The notes under the pieces: model-generated
Database searches by the model: none
What the model saw: only the letters and a program-made list of their open reading frames with translations
What the model was told of the DNA's origin: nothing
Shown here: positions 25,495 through 36,971 of the stretch, piece after piece
How positions within the stretch are numbered: the first letter of the stretch is position 1
Layout: each line of letters opens with the position of its first letter
NCBI GenBank assembly: GCA_943787175.1
Contig: CALSLK010000010.1
Location: 1-64,000 of the forward strand
Direction: 5' to 3'
From: an uncultured Alphaproteobacteria bacterium
Lineage (GTDB): Bacteria > Pseudomonadota > Alphaproteobacteria > SP197
DNA: 64,000 nt
Translations under genes and position numbers: made by a program

Positions 25495-27462
25495 TCAGCA
25501 GGGCGCCATGCAGGCGGTCTTGGGGTCGAGTTGCAGGTCTGCCGCCTGCGCGCCGCCCAGCATGCGGTAGACCTGCATGCCTTCCAGCACGCGCTGGACA
25601 TAGTTCTGCGTTTCTTCGTAGGGAATCTCTTCGATCCAGTCGACGATATCGATGCCTGGCGCATGGGGATCGCCCATCTCTCCTACCCATTGGCGCACAC
25701 GCCCGGGCCCCGCGTTGTAGGACGCGATGGCGCGCACGAAGGAGCCGTTCTGGGTCTCCAGCATCTCCTGGATATAGGCCATACCCAGCCGCATGTTGTG
25801 CTGGGGATCGTTCAGAAGTTTCGACGAAGAGGTCGAGATGCCCAGATCTCCGGCCATTTCCTGGGCGGTCGGTAACATCAATTGCATCAGGCCACGCGCG
25901 CCTGCCGGTGAAATTGCACCGGCGTTGAATTGGCTTTCCTGGCGGATGATGGCCAGCGCAAGTGCGGGATCAACCGTGCTGCCTGCAGGCAAATCAAGCA
26001 CGGGATAACCCGCCGTCACCAGCACTGTGCCGTTACGCACCGCGCGTTTGGCGATGATCACCGCCAGGTCGGGCTGGTTCATCACCAGGGCAAGCTGGCC
26101 GATCAACTGATGGCGTGCGCTCGATGTCGTGTTGTCGGTCATGGCCAGCAGGAAGGTGCGGACCAGGTTTTCTTCGCCGATCTCGTGGAGCTGGCGCACG
26201 ACGCTGGTGAGTTCATCGTCGGCAAAGGCCTGAAGCTCGGCTGACGTAATGGGTGGTGCATCGGGAAGACGCGGTGCCACACCGATCTTGCCCGCGCCCA
26301 ATTGGCCATAGAACGTCGTTCCGTATCCTGCGGCCAGGTCGTACCAGACTTCGGCCAGGACCATGTCGCCCATGCCTTCGGCTGCACGCCCGGCCCAATA
26401 GGCACCGCGTGCCCGGCTGATGGGGTAACCCACCTCGCCATAGAAGGTCATGAAGTGATCAAGCGCTGCACCGGGGTTGTCGAGCTTGCGCAGGGCCAGC
26501 CATCCCGCCAGCCAGTCCACTTCGTAATAGAGCGCGCCGCTCTGGGCGTAATGATCGGCCAGCACGCGATAGGCCGCGCCATATTCTTCGCCGTCCATGA
26601 AGATTTCGGCAATCTCCAGGCGCTCGGCAGCCCAGAGGTCGGGGTAGCTCAGTCCATTGGGTGCTTTGAGCAGAAGTTCCAGGGTGCCTTGCGCATCACC
26701 CCGGTTGCTGCGCCAACGCATGCGTTCATAAAGCAGGCCTTCATCGTTCTGCAAAGCGGCTGGCACGGCTGCAATCGCGGAATCCACGCCGTTGGCCCCG
26801 GTGCGCAGCAGAATACGCGCCTTGGCCAGCAGCGCGCGGTCGCCCTGGATATAGGGCAGGATGCGCTGGGCAGCGGTGGTCTTGCCTTCCCAGATCAGCC
26901 GGTCGATGCGCTGCCAGTGCTGTTCGTCATCGATCAGAACGCCATACTCGCGCAGGAAGGTCGTTTCGTCGGCGGCGCTGAAGTCCCAGCTATCCCATGC
27001 CGAGGCAATCTGGATACGTGCGTCTGCATCGCGGCCCAGGGCAACAAGTGCCGCAAGGTATTGCAGCAACCCGTCATCGGTTTCGGGAGCAAAGAGATCG
27101 AAATACGCCGCGACATCCTGTGCCGAAAGGTCACTGGGCATGGCGTTTTCGGCGCGCTTGCGCAGGCTTGTCTGGGAAGGCCATTCTGGGTTCTGAACCA
27201 GGAACTGCGCAATCGTGACATAGTCGTTGCTGCGGTCGACGTCCTTGAGTTCCATCCAGCGCAGAACCTTGGCCAGCGTCGGGTCACTCGCCTGGTTTGC
27301 GTTCAGGCGGACATCGGACCAGCGATCACCATAGGCCGCAGCAAATGCCGCGCGATAGATCGCGTTATCGGCATCGGTCAGGGCTTGTTGCGCCTGGGCC
27401 TGGCCACTCGCCACAAACAAGGTGACGACAAGAGAAACGACGACGGACAGACGCATACGCAC
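25495..27462 (-). CDS. slt: Soluble lytic murein transglycosylase
   Basis: 655 residues, the size of Slt70. A signal peptide (LSVVVSLVVTLFVASGQAQA) is followed by a long helical superhelix domain and a C-terminal SLT catalytic domain: AIIRQESQFNAGAISPAGARG with the catalytic Glu, MQLMLPTAQEMA, and ASYNAGPGRVRQW. It cleaves peptidoglycan in the periplasm to 1,6-anhydro-muropeptides. The start is GTG 27462 with GGAG 8 nt upstream; an ATG two codons later is possible. Confidence 0.94.
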   Translation of the reverse strand: MRMRLSVVVSLVVTLFVASGQAQAQQALTDADNAIYRAAFAAAYGDRWSDVRLNANQASDPTLAKVLRWMELKDVDRSNDYVTIAQFLVQNPEWPSQTSLRKRAENAMPSDLSAQDVAAYFDLFAPETDDGLLQYLAALVALGRDADARIQIASAWDSWDFSAADETTFLREYGVLIDDEQHWQRIDRLIWEGKTTAAQRILPYIQGDRALLAKARILLRTGANGVDSAIAAVPAALQNDEGLLYERMRWRSNRGDAQGTLELLLKAPNGLSYPDLWAAERLEIAEIFMDGEEYGAAYRVLADHYAQSGALYYEVDWLAGWLALRKLDNPGAALDHFMTFYGEVGYPISRARGAYWAGRAAEGMGDMVLAEVWYDLAAGYGTTFYGQLGAGKIGVAPRLPDAPPITSAELQAFADDELTSVVRQLHEIGEENLVRTFLLAMTDNTTSSARHQLIGQLALVMNQPDLAVIIAKRAVRNGTVLVTAGYPVLDLPAGSTVDPALALAIIRQESQFNAGAISPAGARGLMQLMLPTAQEMAGDLGISTSSSKLLNDPQHNMRLGMAYIQEMLETQNGSFVRAIASYNAGPGRVRQWVGEMGDPHAPGIDIVDWIEEIPYEETQNYVQRVLEGMQVYRMLGGAQAADLQLDPKTACMAPC

Positions 27463-27483
27463 GTGATGGGCTCCGAAACGTTA

Positions 27484-27828
27484 TCAGACGGTGAAGGACT
27501 CGCCGCAGCCACACATGCCCTTGACGTTGGGGTTGTTGAAGACAAAGCGGCTTTCCAGCTTGTCTTCGTGCCAGTCGAGCTCGGTCCCCAGCAGGAACAT
27601 CGCGGCCGTGGGCTCGATCAGAAGCTTCACGCCCTTGTCCTCGATGACGTCCTCGGTGCCGCTTGCTTCCTCGGCATAGTCCATCGTGTAGGAGAATCCG
27701 CTGCAGCCTGCCATTTTGACGCCAACCTTCAGCCCGATCGCCTTGTCGTTGAGCTTCATGAGCGATTTCACGCGCTCAGCCGCACTGTCGGTCAGGGTCA
27801 GCAGTTGTTTATCGGTCATGCCAAACAT
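27484..27828 (-). CDS. sufA: SufA/IscA-type iron-sulfur assembly protein
   Basis: 114 residues. The three conserved Cys are in KMAGCSGFSYTMDY and KGMCGCGESF. A-type carriers receive Fe-S clusters from SufBCD and pass them to target enzymes. Last gene of the minus-strand suf operon, 75 nt after sufT. Confidence 0.95.
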   Translation of the reverse strand: MFGMTDKQLLTLTDSAAERVKSLMKLNDKAIGLKVGVKMAGCSGFSYTMDYAEEASGTEDVIEDKGVKLLIEPTAAMFLLGTELDWHEDKLESRFVFNNPNVKGMCGCGESFTV

Positions 27829-27903
27829 GTTGGTCTCCAGTTCACGTCACGCGTGTCGCTTTGAAACCCTATGGGTTTCTTTGGTTTTCTGCTCCGGCCC
27901 GGC

Positions 27904-28314
27904 TTAGTACATACCCAATTCGATCTTTGCGTAATCGGTCATCATGCCGGGGTCCCATGGCGGGTCCCAGATAATCTCGACATCGACCGTGGTCGAGCCG
28001 TCGACCTTAACAACCGCATCGCGCACCCAGATCGGAATGTCCTCGGCTACCGGGCAACCCGGCGCGGTCAGGGTCATTTCAATCTTGATCGACCCGTCCT
28101 TGCGCGAATCAATTGCGTAGATCAGGCCCAGATCATAGATGTTGATCGGGATTTCGGGATCAAACACCGTACGGATGGCATCAACGATGTCACCGATCAG
28201 CGGTTCGCCTGCTTCCTGCTCGATCGAACGGGGGTCGACGTCCTCATCAGGACGCCAGCTCTCGTGGGTTTTGGCCTCTTCGGCAGGCGGCGCTGGGGTT
28301 GTTGTCTCGTCCAT
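27904..28314 (-). CDS. sufT: SufT-like DUF59/MIP18 Fe-S assembly protein
   Basis: 136 residues. The DUF59 core (IVDAIRTVFDPEIPINIYDLGLIY) and the reactive-Cys segment TAPGCPVAEDIP are intact, followed by IIWDPPWDPGMMTDYAK. An acidic N-terminal extension of about 35 residues precedes it. SufT assists Fe-S maturation. It is placed between sufU and sufA, as in many alphaproteobacterial suf operons. Confidence 0.93.
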   Translation of the reverse strand: MDETTTPAPPAEEAKTHESWRPDEDVDPRSIEQEAGEPLIGDIVDAIRTVFDPEIPINIYDLGLIYAIDSRKDGSIKIEMTLTAPGCPVAEDIPIWVRDAVVKVDGSTTVDVEIIWDPPWDPGMMTDYAKIELGMY

Positions 28315-28317
28315 CGT

Positions 28318-28775
28318 TTACTCCGTCGTCACTGTTTCGTCGCCATCCATGGCGGCCGTCATGGTGTGCCAGGCAAGCGTGGCGCATTTCACCCGCATGG
28401 GGAACTCGCGAACGCCCGAAAGCACGATCAACTTGTCGAGGTCTTCGTCGTCTTCGCCGTTCACATCGGCATCGTCGCCGGTGACCAGCTTGTGGAACTT
28501 CTCGAACAGCGCACGGGCATCGGCTTCGTTCCGGCCCTGCACCATTTCGGTCATCATGGAAGCCGAGGCCATGGAGATCGCGCAACCGCGACCCTCAAAA
28601 GCAACGTCCTCGACCAGACCGCCCCTGTCCATCTTCAGATAGACGGTCAGCTGATCACCACACAGGGGATTATCGCCCTCTGCCATGCGGTTGCAGTCCT
28701 CGGGATGGCGGAAATTCCGGGGGCTCTTGCCGTGGTCGAGAATGACCTCCTGATAGAGGTCGCGCAGGTCATCCA

Positions 28776-28779
<4 letters not shown>
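28318..28779 (-). CDS. sufU: SufU-type scaffold/sulfur acceptor
   Basis: 153 residues. Metal/sulfur ligands are visible: Asp and Cys around GDNPLCGDQLTVYLK, Cys in EGRGCAISMASASMM, and Cys in KCATLAWHTM. It receives sulfur from SufS or acts as an IscU-like scaffold. The start overlaps the sufS stop by 4 nt. Confidence 0.93.
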
Positions 28780-30028
<1,249 letters not shown>

Positions 30029-30032
<4 letters not shown>

Positions 30033-31333
30033 GAATTGCCTCCCTGCCAGGCCTTGGCATGGCTGCGGAAGGCCTCGCGGATCGCCGCATTGCTGATCTC
30101 GTCAATCGCGCCGTCAACAAATGCGTCGATCAGCAGACCGCGCGCTTCCTCAAGGGGAATGCCGCGGGCACGCAGATAGAAGAGCGCGTGTTCATCGAGC
30201 TCGCCCACCGTTGCGCCGTGGCTGCAGACGACATCGTCGGCATAGATTTCCAGCTCCGGCTTGGCGTCGACCTCGGCCTTGTCGGAAAGCAGCAGCGTCT
30301 TGTTGCTCTGATGCCCGTTGGTACGCTGGGCATCCTTGCGCACCACGATGCGGCCCTGGAACACGCCCTTGGAACGTTCGTCCAGCGCGCCCTTGTAGAT
30401 TTCGCTGCTCTTGCAGTCGGGCGCGGCATGGTCGATCAGCGTTGTCGTATCAAGCTGCTGCTTGCCACGGCCCAGATAGGCGCCGTTCAGCATGCAGGAT
30501 GAACCTGATGCCTGAAGCTCGATGGCAATCTGATTGCGTGCCACCGACGAACCCGTCATCAGCGTGAAGTTCTCATAGATAGCATCGGCAGAGGCGTGAA
30601 TTTGCGTCGTGGCGACGTGGAAGGCATCGGGCGCCTCGTCCTGCAGCTTGAAATGGTTAAGCCGCGAGCCCGTCGCCAGCACGATCTCGGCCACGGTGTT
30701 GGCCAGATAGGTTCCGGTCTCGCCGATATGGCGCTCCACGATGGTTGCCTGGGCGCCTGGATGCAGCACAAACAGGTTACGCGGATGCCAGGCTGCACGT
30801 GTGTCACCGGTCGCACCGATGAACACTAGTTCGATCGGGCGCTCGATGGTCATGCCGTCGGGCACATAAAGCGCAAAGCCGTCAGCCAGCCATGCCGTGT
30901 TGAGCGCCACGAAATGGCGCCGCCCCAGCGTTGCAATCCGCCCTAGATAGCTCTCAAGGAAGGCGGCCGAATCCTGCATGGCCTGGGCCAGCGGCAAGGC
31001 AACCACACCATCAGGCAGGCCGCTGAGGTCGGAAAGACCGGCATGAAAATGCCCGTTCACAAAGACCGCGCGATAGGGTTCCGCGCCAAGGTCCATATCA
31101 GGAACCGAAACATCATCCGAAGCCGCATCTGCAGGACCGAACGGGTCGGATACCAGCGTGCGCAGGTCAGTGTATTTCCACTCCTCCACACGCCGCGTCG
31201 GCAGGCCAAGGCCTTCAAAGCGGTGGACCCCGCCCTTGCGCAGGCCATCAACCCAACCGCTGCCTGCACCCGGCAGAGCAGCAGCGTTGGCTTCGTAGTC
31301 TTTGAGCAATCCAGCGTCGGTCATGGCGTTCAT
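30029..31333 (-). CDS. sufD: SufD, Fe-S scaffold complex subunit
   Basis: 434 residues. It has the SufBD right-handed beta-helix core, with SDKAEVDAKPELEIYADDVVCSHGATVGELDEHALFYL broken here into its usual blocks: the conserved His in CSHGATVG, and LRARGIPLEEARGLLIDAF near the C-terminus. It partners SufB and SufC. The stop overlaps sufS, and the start abuts the sufC stop. Confidence 0.96.
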
Positions 31334-32088
31334 CAGGCCGCTGCCGCAACGATGTCGGCATAGCCCTTTTCTTCAAGCTCCAGGGCCAGCGACTTGTCGC
31401 CGCTCAGGATGATGCGTCCGGCCGAGAGAACGTGCACATGATCGGGAACGATATAGTCCAGCAGGCGCTGGTAATGGGTGATCACCAGCATGGAACGATC
31501 CTCGGCGCGCAGCGCATTGACGCCGTCGGCCACGGTCTTGAGCGCATCGATATCCAGGCCTGAATCCGTTTCATCCAGGATTGCCAATGAAGGCTCCAGC
31601 ATCGCCATCTGCAGGACTTCCATGCGTTTCTTCTCACCACCGGAGAACCCGGTGTTGAGCGCACGGCGCACCATGTCGTTGACGATGGAAAGCTCCTTCA
31701 GGCGCGCATCCATGATCTTCTTGAATTCAAACGCATCCAGTTCCTTCTCGCCGCGTGCCTTCCTAACGGAATTCATCGCCTGCTTCAGGAAGGTCACCGT
31801 GGGCACGCCGGGGATTTCGACAGGATACTGGAACGCCAGGAAGACGCCTGCCTGGGCGCGCTCCTCGGGCAGCATCTTCATCAGGTTCTCGCCCTTGTAG
31901 AGAACCTCTCCCTTGGTCACTTCATAGCCGTCGCGGCCTGAAAGAACATAGGAAAGCGTCGATTTGCCCGAGCCGTTGGGGCCCATGATCGCGTGGACTT
32001 CGCCCGCGCCCATTTCCAGGTTGATCCCTTTCAGGATCTCCTTGCCGTCCACGGTGGCGTGCAGGTCTTTGATCGAAAGAATATTCAT
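31333..32088 (-). CDS. sufC: SufC ATPase of the SufBCD complex
   Basis: 251 residues from ATG 32088 (MNILSIKDLHATVDG); an upstream in-frame start at 32154 would lie in the hairpin repeat and is unlikely. Walker A is GPNGSGKSTLSYVLSG, signature FSGGEKKRMEVLQMA, and Walker B AILDETDSGLD. It powers cluster assembly on SufB/SufD. Confidence 0.96.
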   Translation of the reverse strand: MNILSIKDLHATVDGKEILKGINLEMGAGEVHAIMGPNGSGKSTLSYVLSGRDGYEVTKGEVLYKGENLMKMLPEERAQAGVFLAFQYPVEIPGVPTVTFLKQAMNSVRKARGEKELDAFEFKKIMDARLKELSIVNDMVRRALNTGFSGGEKKRMEVLQMAMLEPSLAILDETDSGLDIDALKTVADGVNALRAEDRSMLVITHYQRLLDYIVPDHVHVLSAGRIILSGDKSLALELEEKGYADIVAAAA

Positions 32089-32122
32089 AGCGTGTCCTGT
32101 AGTTTTTTGTGCCTCTGGCTCG

Positions 32123-32197
32123 CACCAGCCCGCTCCCCCACCCGGCGACCCCAAGCGTACCCTGCCGTGGGTGGCCGGGTGGGGAAGCGGGCTGGTG
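32123..32197. repeat. Large GC-rich palindrome between sufB and sufC
   Basis: Arms of 24 nt (32123-32146 and 32174-32197) match at 23 of 24 positions, starting CACCAGCCCGCT and ending AGCGGGCTGGTG. In mRNA this forms a very stable stem inside the suf transcript, between sufB and sufC. It may act as a mobile intergenic repeat, an RNA-stability element or an attenuator. Confidence 0.75.
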
Positions 32198-32214
32198 CAG
32201 GAGTTAAATCATGA

Positions 32215-33675
<1,461 letters not shown>

Positions 33676-33687
33676 GAACGGAGTTCC

Positions 33688-34140
33688 TTACTGTTTCGCG
33701 CGTACGGGTTCGGCAAGTTCGGTCAGCGGCGCAAGGGCCGGGAAGGCCATGGCCGCAAGGGAAACGCCTTCAAACGCCTCACGCAGGGCGCTGTTGATCT
33801 GGTTCCAGCCGCCGCGCATGGGGCATAATGCCTCCACATCGCAGCTTCCGGGGTGATCGTCGACGCACAGGGTCAGCGCAATCGGGCCTTCCACGGCTTC
33901 GACGATCTCAGCGACGGTAATGTCCTCGGGCTTGCGCATGAGTTCATAACCGCCATGGGCGCCGCGATGGGAATTCAGCAGATTCTCGCGGGCAAACACC
34001 TTCAGCAGCTTGCCGACCGTGGCTTCGGAAAGCCCTGTGCCTTCGGCAACCTGGTGGCTGGTCTGGGTCTCGTGGTGACGCCAGGCCATGAAGGTCATGA
34101 CGACCACGCCGTAATCGGCCATGCGGCTTAATCGGATCAT
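33688..34140 (-). CDS. Rrf2-family Fe-S-sensing regulator of the suf operon
   Basis: 150 residues. The winged helix-turn-helix (MIRLSRMADYGVVVM, GLSEATVGKLLKVF, LLNSHRGAHGGYEL) is typical of Rrf2/IscR. Three cysteines (LCVDDHPGSC and ALCPMRGGW) have the IscR-like cluster-ligand pattern. Being first in the operon and directly after a strong palindrome, it probably represses suf when its cluster is intact. Equivalent to the 'SUF system assembly regulator' type rather than true IscR. Confidence 0.92.
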   Translation of the reverse strand: MIRLSRMADYGVVVMTFMAWRHHETQTSHQVAEGTGLSEATVGKLLKVFARENLLNSHRGAHGGYELMRKPEDITVAEIVEAVEGPIALTLCVDDHPGSCDVEALCPMRGGWNQINSALREAFEGVSLAAMAFPALAPLTELAEPVRAKQ

Positions 34141-34170
34141 CTGTTCTCTCGTCGTTGACGCGTCATCTGA

Positions 34171-34199
34171 GCAATCAGAACTAATTTAGGTCTGATTGC
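34171..34199. promoter_or_regulatory. 29-bp near-perfect palindrome, probable suf operator
   Basis: GCAATCAGA (34171-34179) pairs perfectly with TCTGATTGC (34191-34199), and the centre CTAATTTAG is itself palindromic. It lies 30 nt upstream of the Rrf2 gene, near the expected transcription start. The symmetry and position strongly suggest a binding site for the regulator. Confidence 0.72.
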
Positions 34200-34200
34200 C

Positions 34201-34229
34201 TATGTGTGGCCGTTTGGCGCAGGAGTCAA
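34201..34229 (-). promoter_or_regulatory. Candidate sigma-70 promoter of the suf operon
   Basis: On the minus strand, TTGACT (34229-34224), 17-bp spacer, CACATA (34206-34201). The palindrome at 34171-34199 would cover the start site, which fits repression. Confidence 0.45.
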
Positions 34230-34249
34230 GGCGCAATCAGTCGATGATC

Positions 34250-36241
34250 TCAGGCGTTGGCAAGCGCCGGGCGGCCTGTTGCCAGGGCCGAAATCCGGCT
34301 TTCCATGAAAAGCTTGCTGCCGTCCTTGCCTTTGACGATCTCGTCGTGGCGATCAATCTGGACGGAGATGTCCTGAGCGCCGATCTGCTCTGCGGCCCGG
34401 CGCGCCCGCTGGGCAACATCGGCCTGGGTGTGGCCTGCCGCGCTTTCCAGGTCATCGAAATCGGTAATGCCCTCGGCCAGGTGGCAGCGATAGAGGCCGT
34501 CGGAAGGTGCCGTGATCAGGGCATCGAAACGCTGTGCAATGCCACCTGCCACGGCGCCCACGGCGTTGCAGACACCGGCATGGGGCGGAACCACCGCTTC
34601 GGTATGCAGGCGCCGCCCGACTTCGGGATAATAGGTCGCTGCCGGTGCGCCCACGGCCACGATGGGGCGCTTGAAGTTGATGGCAATATCGAACAGGTCG
34701 CCTTCCTTGCCTGACAGGGTGCCGGCCAGAAAGGCGTCGGCGGCTGCGCCCGTGGGCAGGACAGTGCCGGCTTCTTCTTCCACGGCGGCTTCCAGCAGGG
34801 CACGTGTTGTGGCCGTGATGGCTGCGTCAAACACTTCCCTCGCAAACGCGGCGGGGTCGTCCGGGGACTTGTGCCCGGAAATGGCCCACCAGCGGGTCCA
34901 GAGTCGGGCGCCGATCTCAGCGGCTTCCTTCGACCAGGTTTCCTGCACGCCCAGAACGTGTGAAGCGTCGCTGGGCGTGAAGCGCGAAAGAATGATCAGG
35001 CCACGGTCCTGCAGGCGTTCCAACGGAAGCTTGGGGGACTGGTCACGATAGAGTTCCTCCAGAGATACCGGCCCGTCTTCCAAGCGTTCCCAAAGCCAGC
35101 GCTGTGGTCGCGTCAGTTCCGCCAGATCGGTATCGAGCGAGCGCTGCCGCAGGGCAAAGACACCATCCCATTCGGCAGGCCAACCGCGCGCCATCTGGTC
35201 CTGTAAGGTGCGCAGAACAGCTGGAAACTTGTCAGCCAGCAATGAAAGCGGCACCGCACGGCGTGGCCCCACCGCCAGGCGCCCGCGATCGTTCAGGCGC
35301 GTTTCGCTGTCACCGCCCAGGCCGGAGGTGTGGACTGCCACGGCCCGCACCATGGTGCGATAGCCGCCAACCCGCGCACCCTTTGGGTCCAGCAGGGGTC
35401 TGCCGTTGCGCACCAGCGCAATGTCGGTTGTGGTCCCGCCGATGTCAGAGACAAAAGCATCATCGCGCCCGGAAAGGTGATGTGCGCCCACAACGCTGGC
35501 CGCTGGCCCGGAAAGAATGGTCTCGACCGGCGATTCCAGCGCCGTGACGGCATCGATCAGCGATCCATCGCCCTTCACCACCATGATCGGTGCATTGACG
35601 CCACGCTCTTCCATCAGATCGCGCACGGCGATGATCAGCCCCTGGATCAGGGAAATCAGGCGCGCGTTGAGCAGCGCCGTCAGCGCACGTCGCGGGGCAT
35701 CCAGTTCGCTGGAAAGATAATGCGCACACGATACCGGCAGCCCGGTCGCCTCACGCAGCATCTCGCGCGCGGCAATCTCGTGTTCGGGGTTCCGCACGGC
35801 AAACAGAGAGGAGATGGCAAAGGCAGAAACTCTGCCCTGCACCGCCATGGCCTGTGCCTTCAGGTTTTCCAGATCCAGCCCGATACGGGGATCACCCATG
35901 GCATCATGGCCGCCATCGACTGCGATCAGGGGGTCACCGGCCAGTGCGCGTGTCAGGTCGGGCCGGTCCTTGTCGGATGGCGCATGGCCGATCAGCACCA
36001 GAGCTGCCGGGCTGCCCTGGCCCTCGACAATGGCGTTGGTCGCAAGCGTGGTAGAGATCGAAACCAGCGCAATCTCTGACGCATGATCGCCGATCACCGC
36101 ATCCACAGCCTCTGCAACGCCAAGGGTGAGGTCGTGTTTGGTCGTCAGCGCCTTGGCCGATGCCGCAACGCCGCGTTCCATGTCGAACAGGACGGCATCG
36201 GTATAGGTGCCGCCGGTATCGATGCCGAGGGTGAGGGCCAC
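34250..36241 (-). CDS. Hydantoinase/oxoprolinase family protein (HyuA-like)
   Basis: 663 residues. ATP-binding actin-like motifs are LGIDTGGTYTDAVLFD, DIGGTTTDIALVRNG and AVGAPAATYYP. The family performs ATP-dependent opening of 5-membered cyclic imides or 5-oxoproline. A HyuB partner normally sits next door but is absent, so this may be a stand-alone member. The C-terminal half is well conserved, with no frame problem. It is convergent with the suf promoter region. Substrate not predictable. Confidence 0.87.
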   Translation of the reverse strand: MALTLGIDTGGTYTDAVLFDMERGVAASAKALTTKHDLTLGVAEAVDAVIGDHASEIALVSISTTLATNAIVEGQGSPAALVLIGHAPSDKDRPDLTRALAGDPLIAVDGGHDAMGDPRIGLDLENLKAQAMAVQGRVSAFAISSLFAVRNPEHEIAAREMLREATGLPVSCAHYLSSELDAPRRALTALLNARLISLIQGLIIAVRDLMEERGVNAPIMVVKGDGSLIDAVTALESPVETILSGPAASVVGAHHLSGRDDAFVSDIGGTTTDIALVRNGRPLLDPKGARVGGYRTMVRAVAVHTSGLGGDSETRLNDRGRLAVGPRRAVPLSLLADKFPAVLRTLQDQMARGWPAEWDGVFALRQRSLDTDLAELTRPQRWLWERLEDGPVSLEELYRDQSPKLPLERLQDRGLIILSRFTPSDASHVLGVQETWSKEAAEIGARLWTRWWAISGHKSPDDPAAFAREVFDAAITATTRALLEAAVEEEAGTVLPTGAAADAFLAGTLSGKEGDLFDIAINFKRPIVAVGAPAATYYPEVGRRLHTEAVVPPHAGVCNAVGAVAGGIAQRFDALITAPSDGLYRCHLAEGITDFDDLESAAGHTQADVAQRARRAAEQIGAQDISVQIDRHDEIVKGKDGSKLFMESRISALATGRPALANA

Positions 36242-36404
36242 AAGTGTTCTCCAGGAAGGGTCGTCAGATCGCGGGGAACTATGGCGAAAAGTGAAAGCGG
36301 AATCGAGCGTTTGTTACGCGCCGTGCTGAGCCTTAACCTGTCGCTGTGAATCTGAGCCGTGACCTTGAAGTCATGGCCTCGGGATAATGGCATGAGGGTT
36401 TGGA

Positions 36405-36893
36405 ATGGCACCGGTCACGTTGAGAGAGATCACCCGTGAATCCGTTCGGGAAATCACGGCTCTTGGCGTCAAGCCGGAACAGGAAAACAACGTCCAGTCG
36501 AACGCGGTTTCCATTGCCGAAGCGTATTTCGAACCCGGAGCGTGGTTGCGTGCAATTTATGCCGGAGACGAGCCGGTTGGCTTTGTGATGTTGTTCGATC
36601 CCACACGGCCCGGGGCGTCGATCAATGCTTCTGTCGGTAAGGAAGAGGTCGCCCTGTGGCGTTTCATGATTGATGCCAGGCACCAGAGCTATGGTTATGG
36701 CAGGCAGGCGTTGGATCTGGTTTGTGACTGGCTACGTAGTCGTGGTGATGTTTCCAGCCTCTGCTCCAGCTATGTTCCTGGACCACATGGCGCGGAAGCC
36801 TTTTACCTGGGCTACGGCTTTCACAAGACCGGGCGATTGCTAGACGACGGATCTGAAATCGAAATCTCCATAAGGTTTCATCAGGCTTCATGA
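36405..36893 (+). CDS. GNAT N-acetyltransferase, diamine/polyamine-type
   Basis: 162 residues. NNVQSNAVSIAEAYFEPGAW and LWRFMIDARHQSYGYGRQAL (acetyl-CoA pyrophosphate loop) match the PaiA/BltD-like spermidine acetyltransferase style. YGFHKTGR is the C-terminal GNAT block. The segment 36242-36404 upstream holds no other gene. Polyamine acetylation is inferred. Confidence 0.82.
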   Translation: MAPVTLREITRESVREITALGVKPEQENNVQSNAVSIAEAYFEPGAWLRAIYAGDEPVGFVMLFDPTRPGASINASVGKEEVALWRFMIDARHQSYGYGRQALDLVCDWLRSRGDVSSLCSSYVPGPHGAEAFYLGYGFHKTGRLLDDGSEIEISIRFHQAS

Positions 36894-36971
36894 AATCCTG
36901 CCAGGGAAACGCTAACGTTGGTTTCCATCTGGCAAGGCACAGTAAAAACGACAGAGAGCGAGGTAGGACAG

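Noticed and set aside
26302-27864. A 520-codon plus-strand open frame
   Set aside because: It lies opposite the lytic transglycosylase and sufA and has no recognisable domain; a high-GC shadow.
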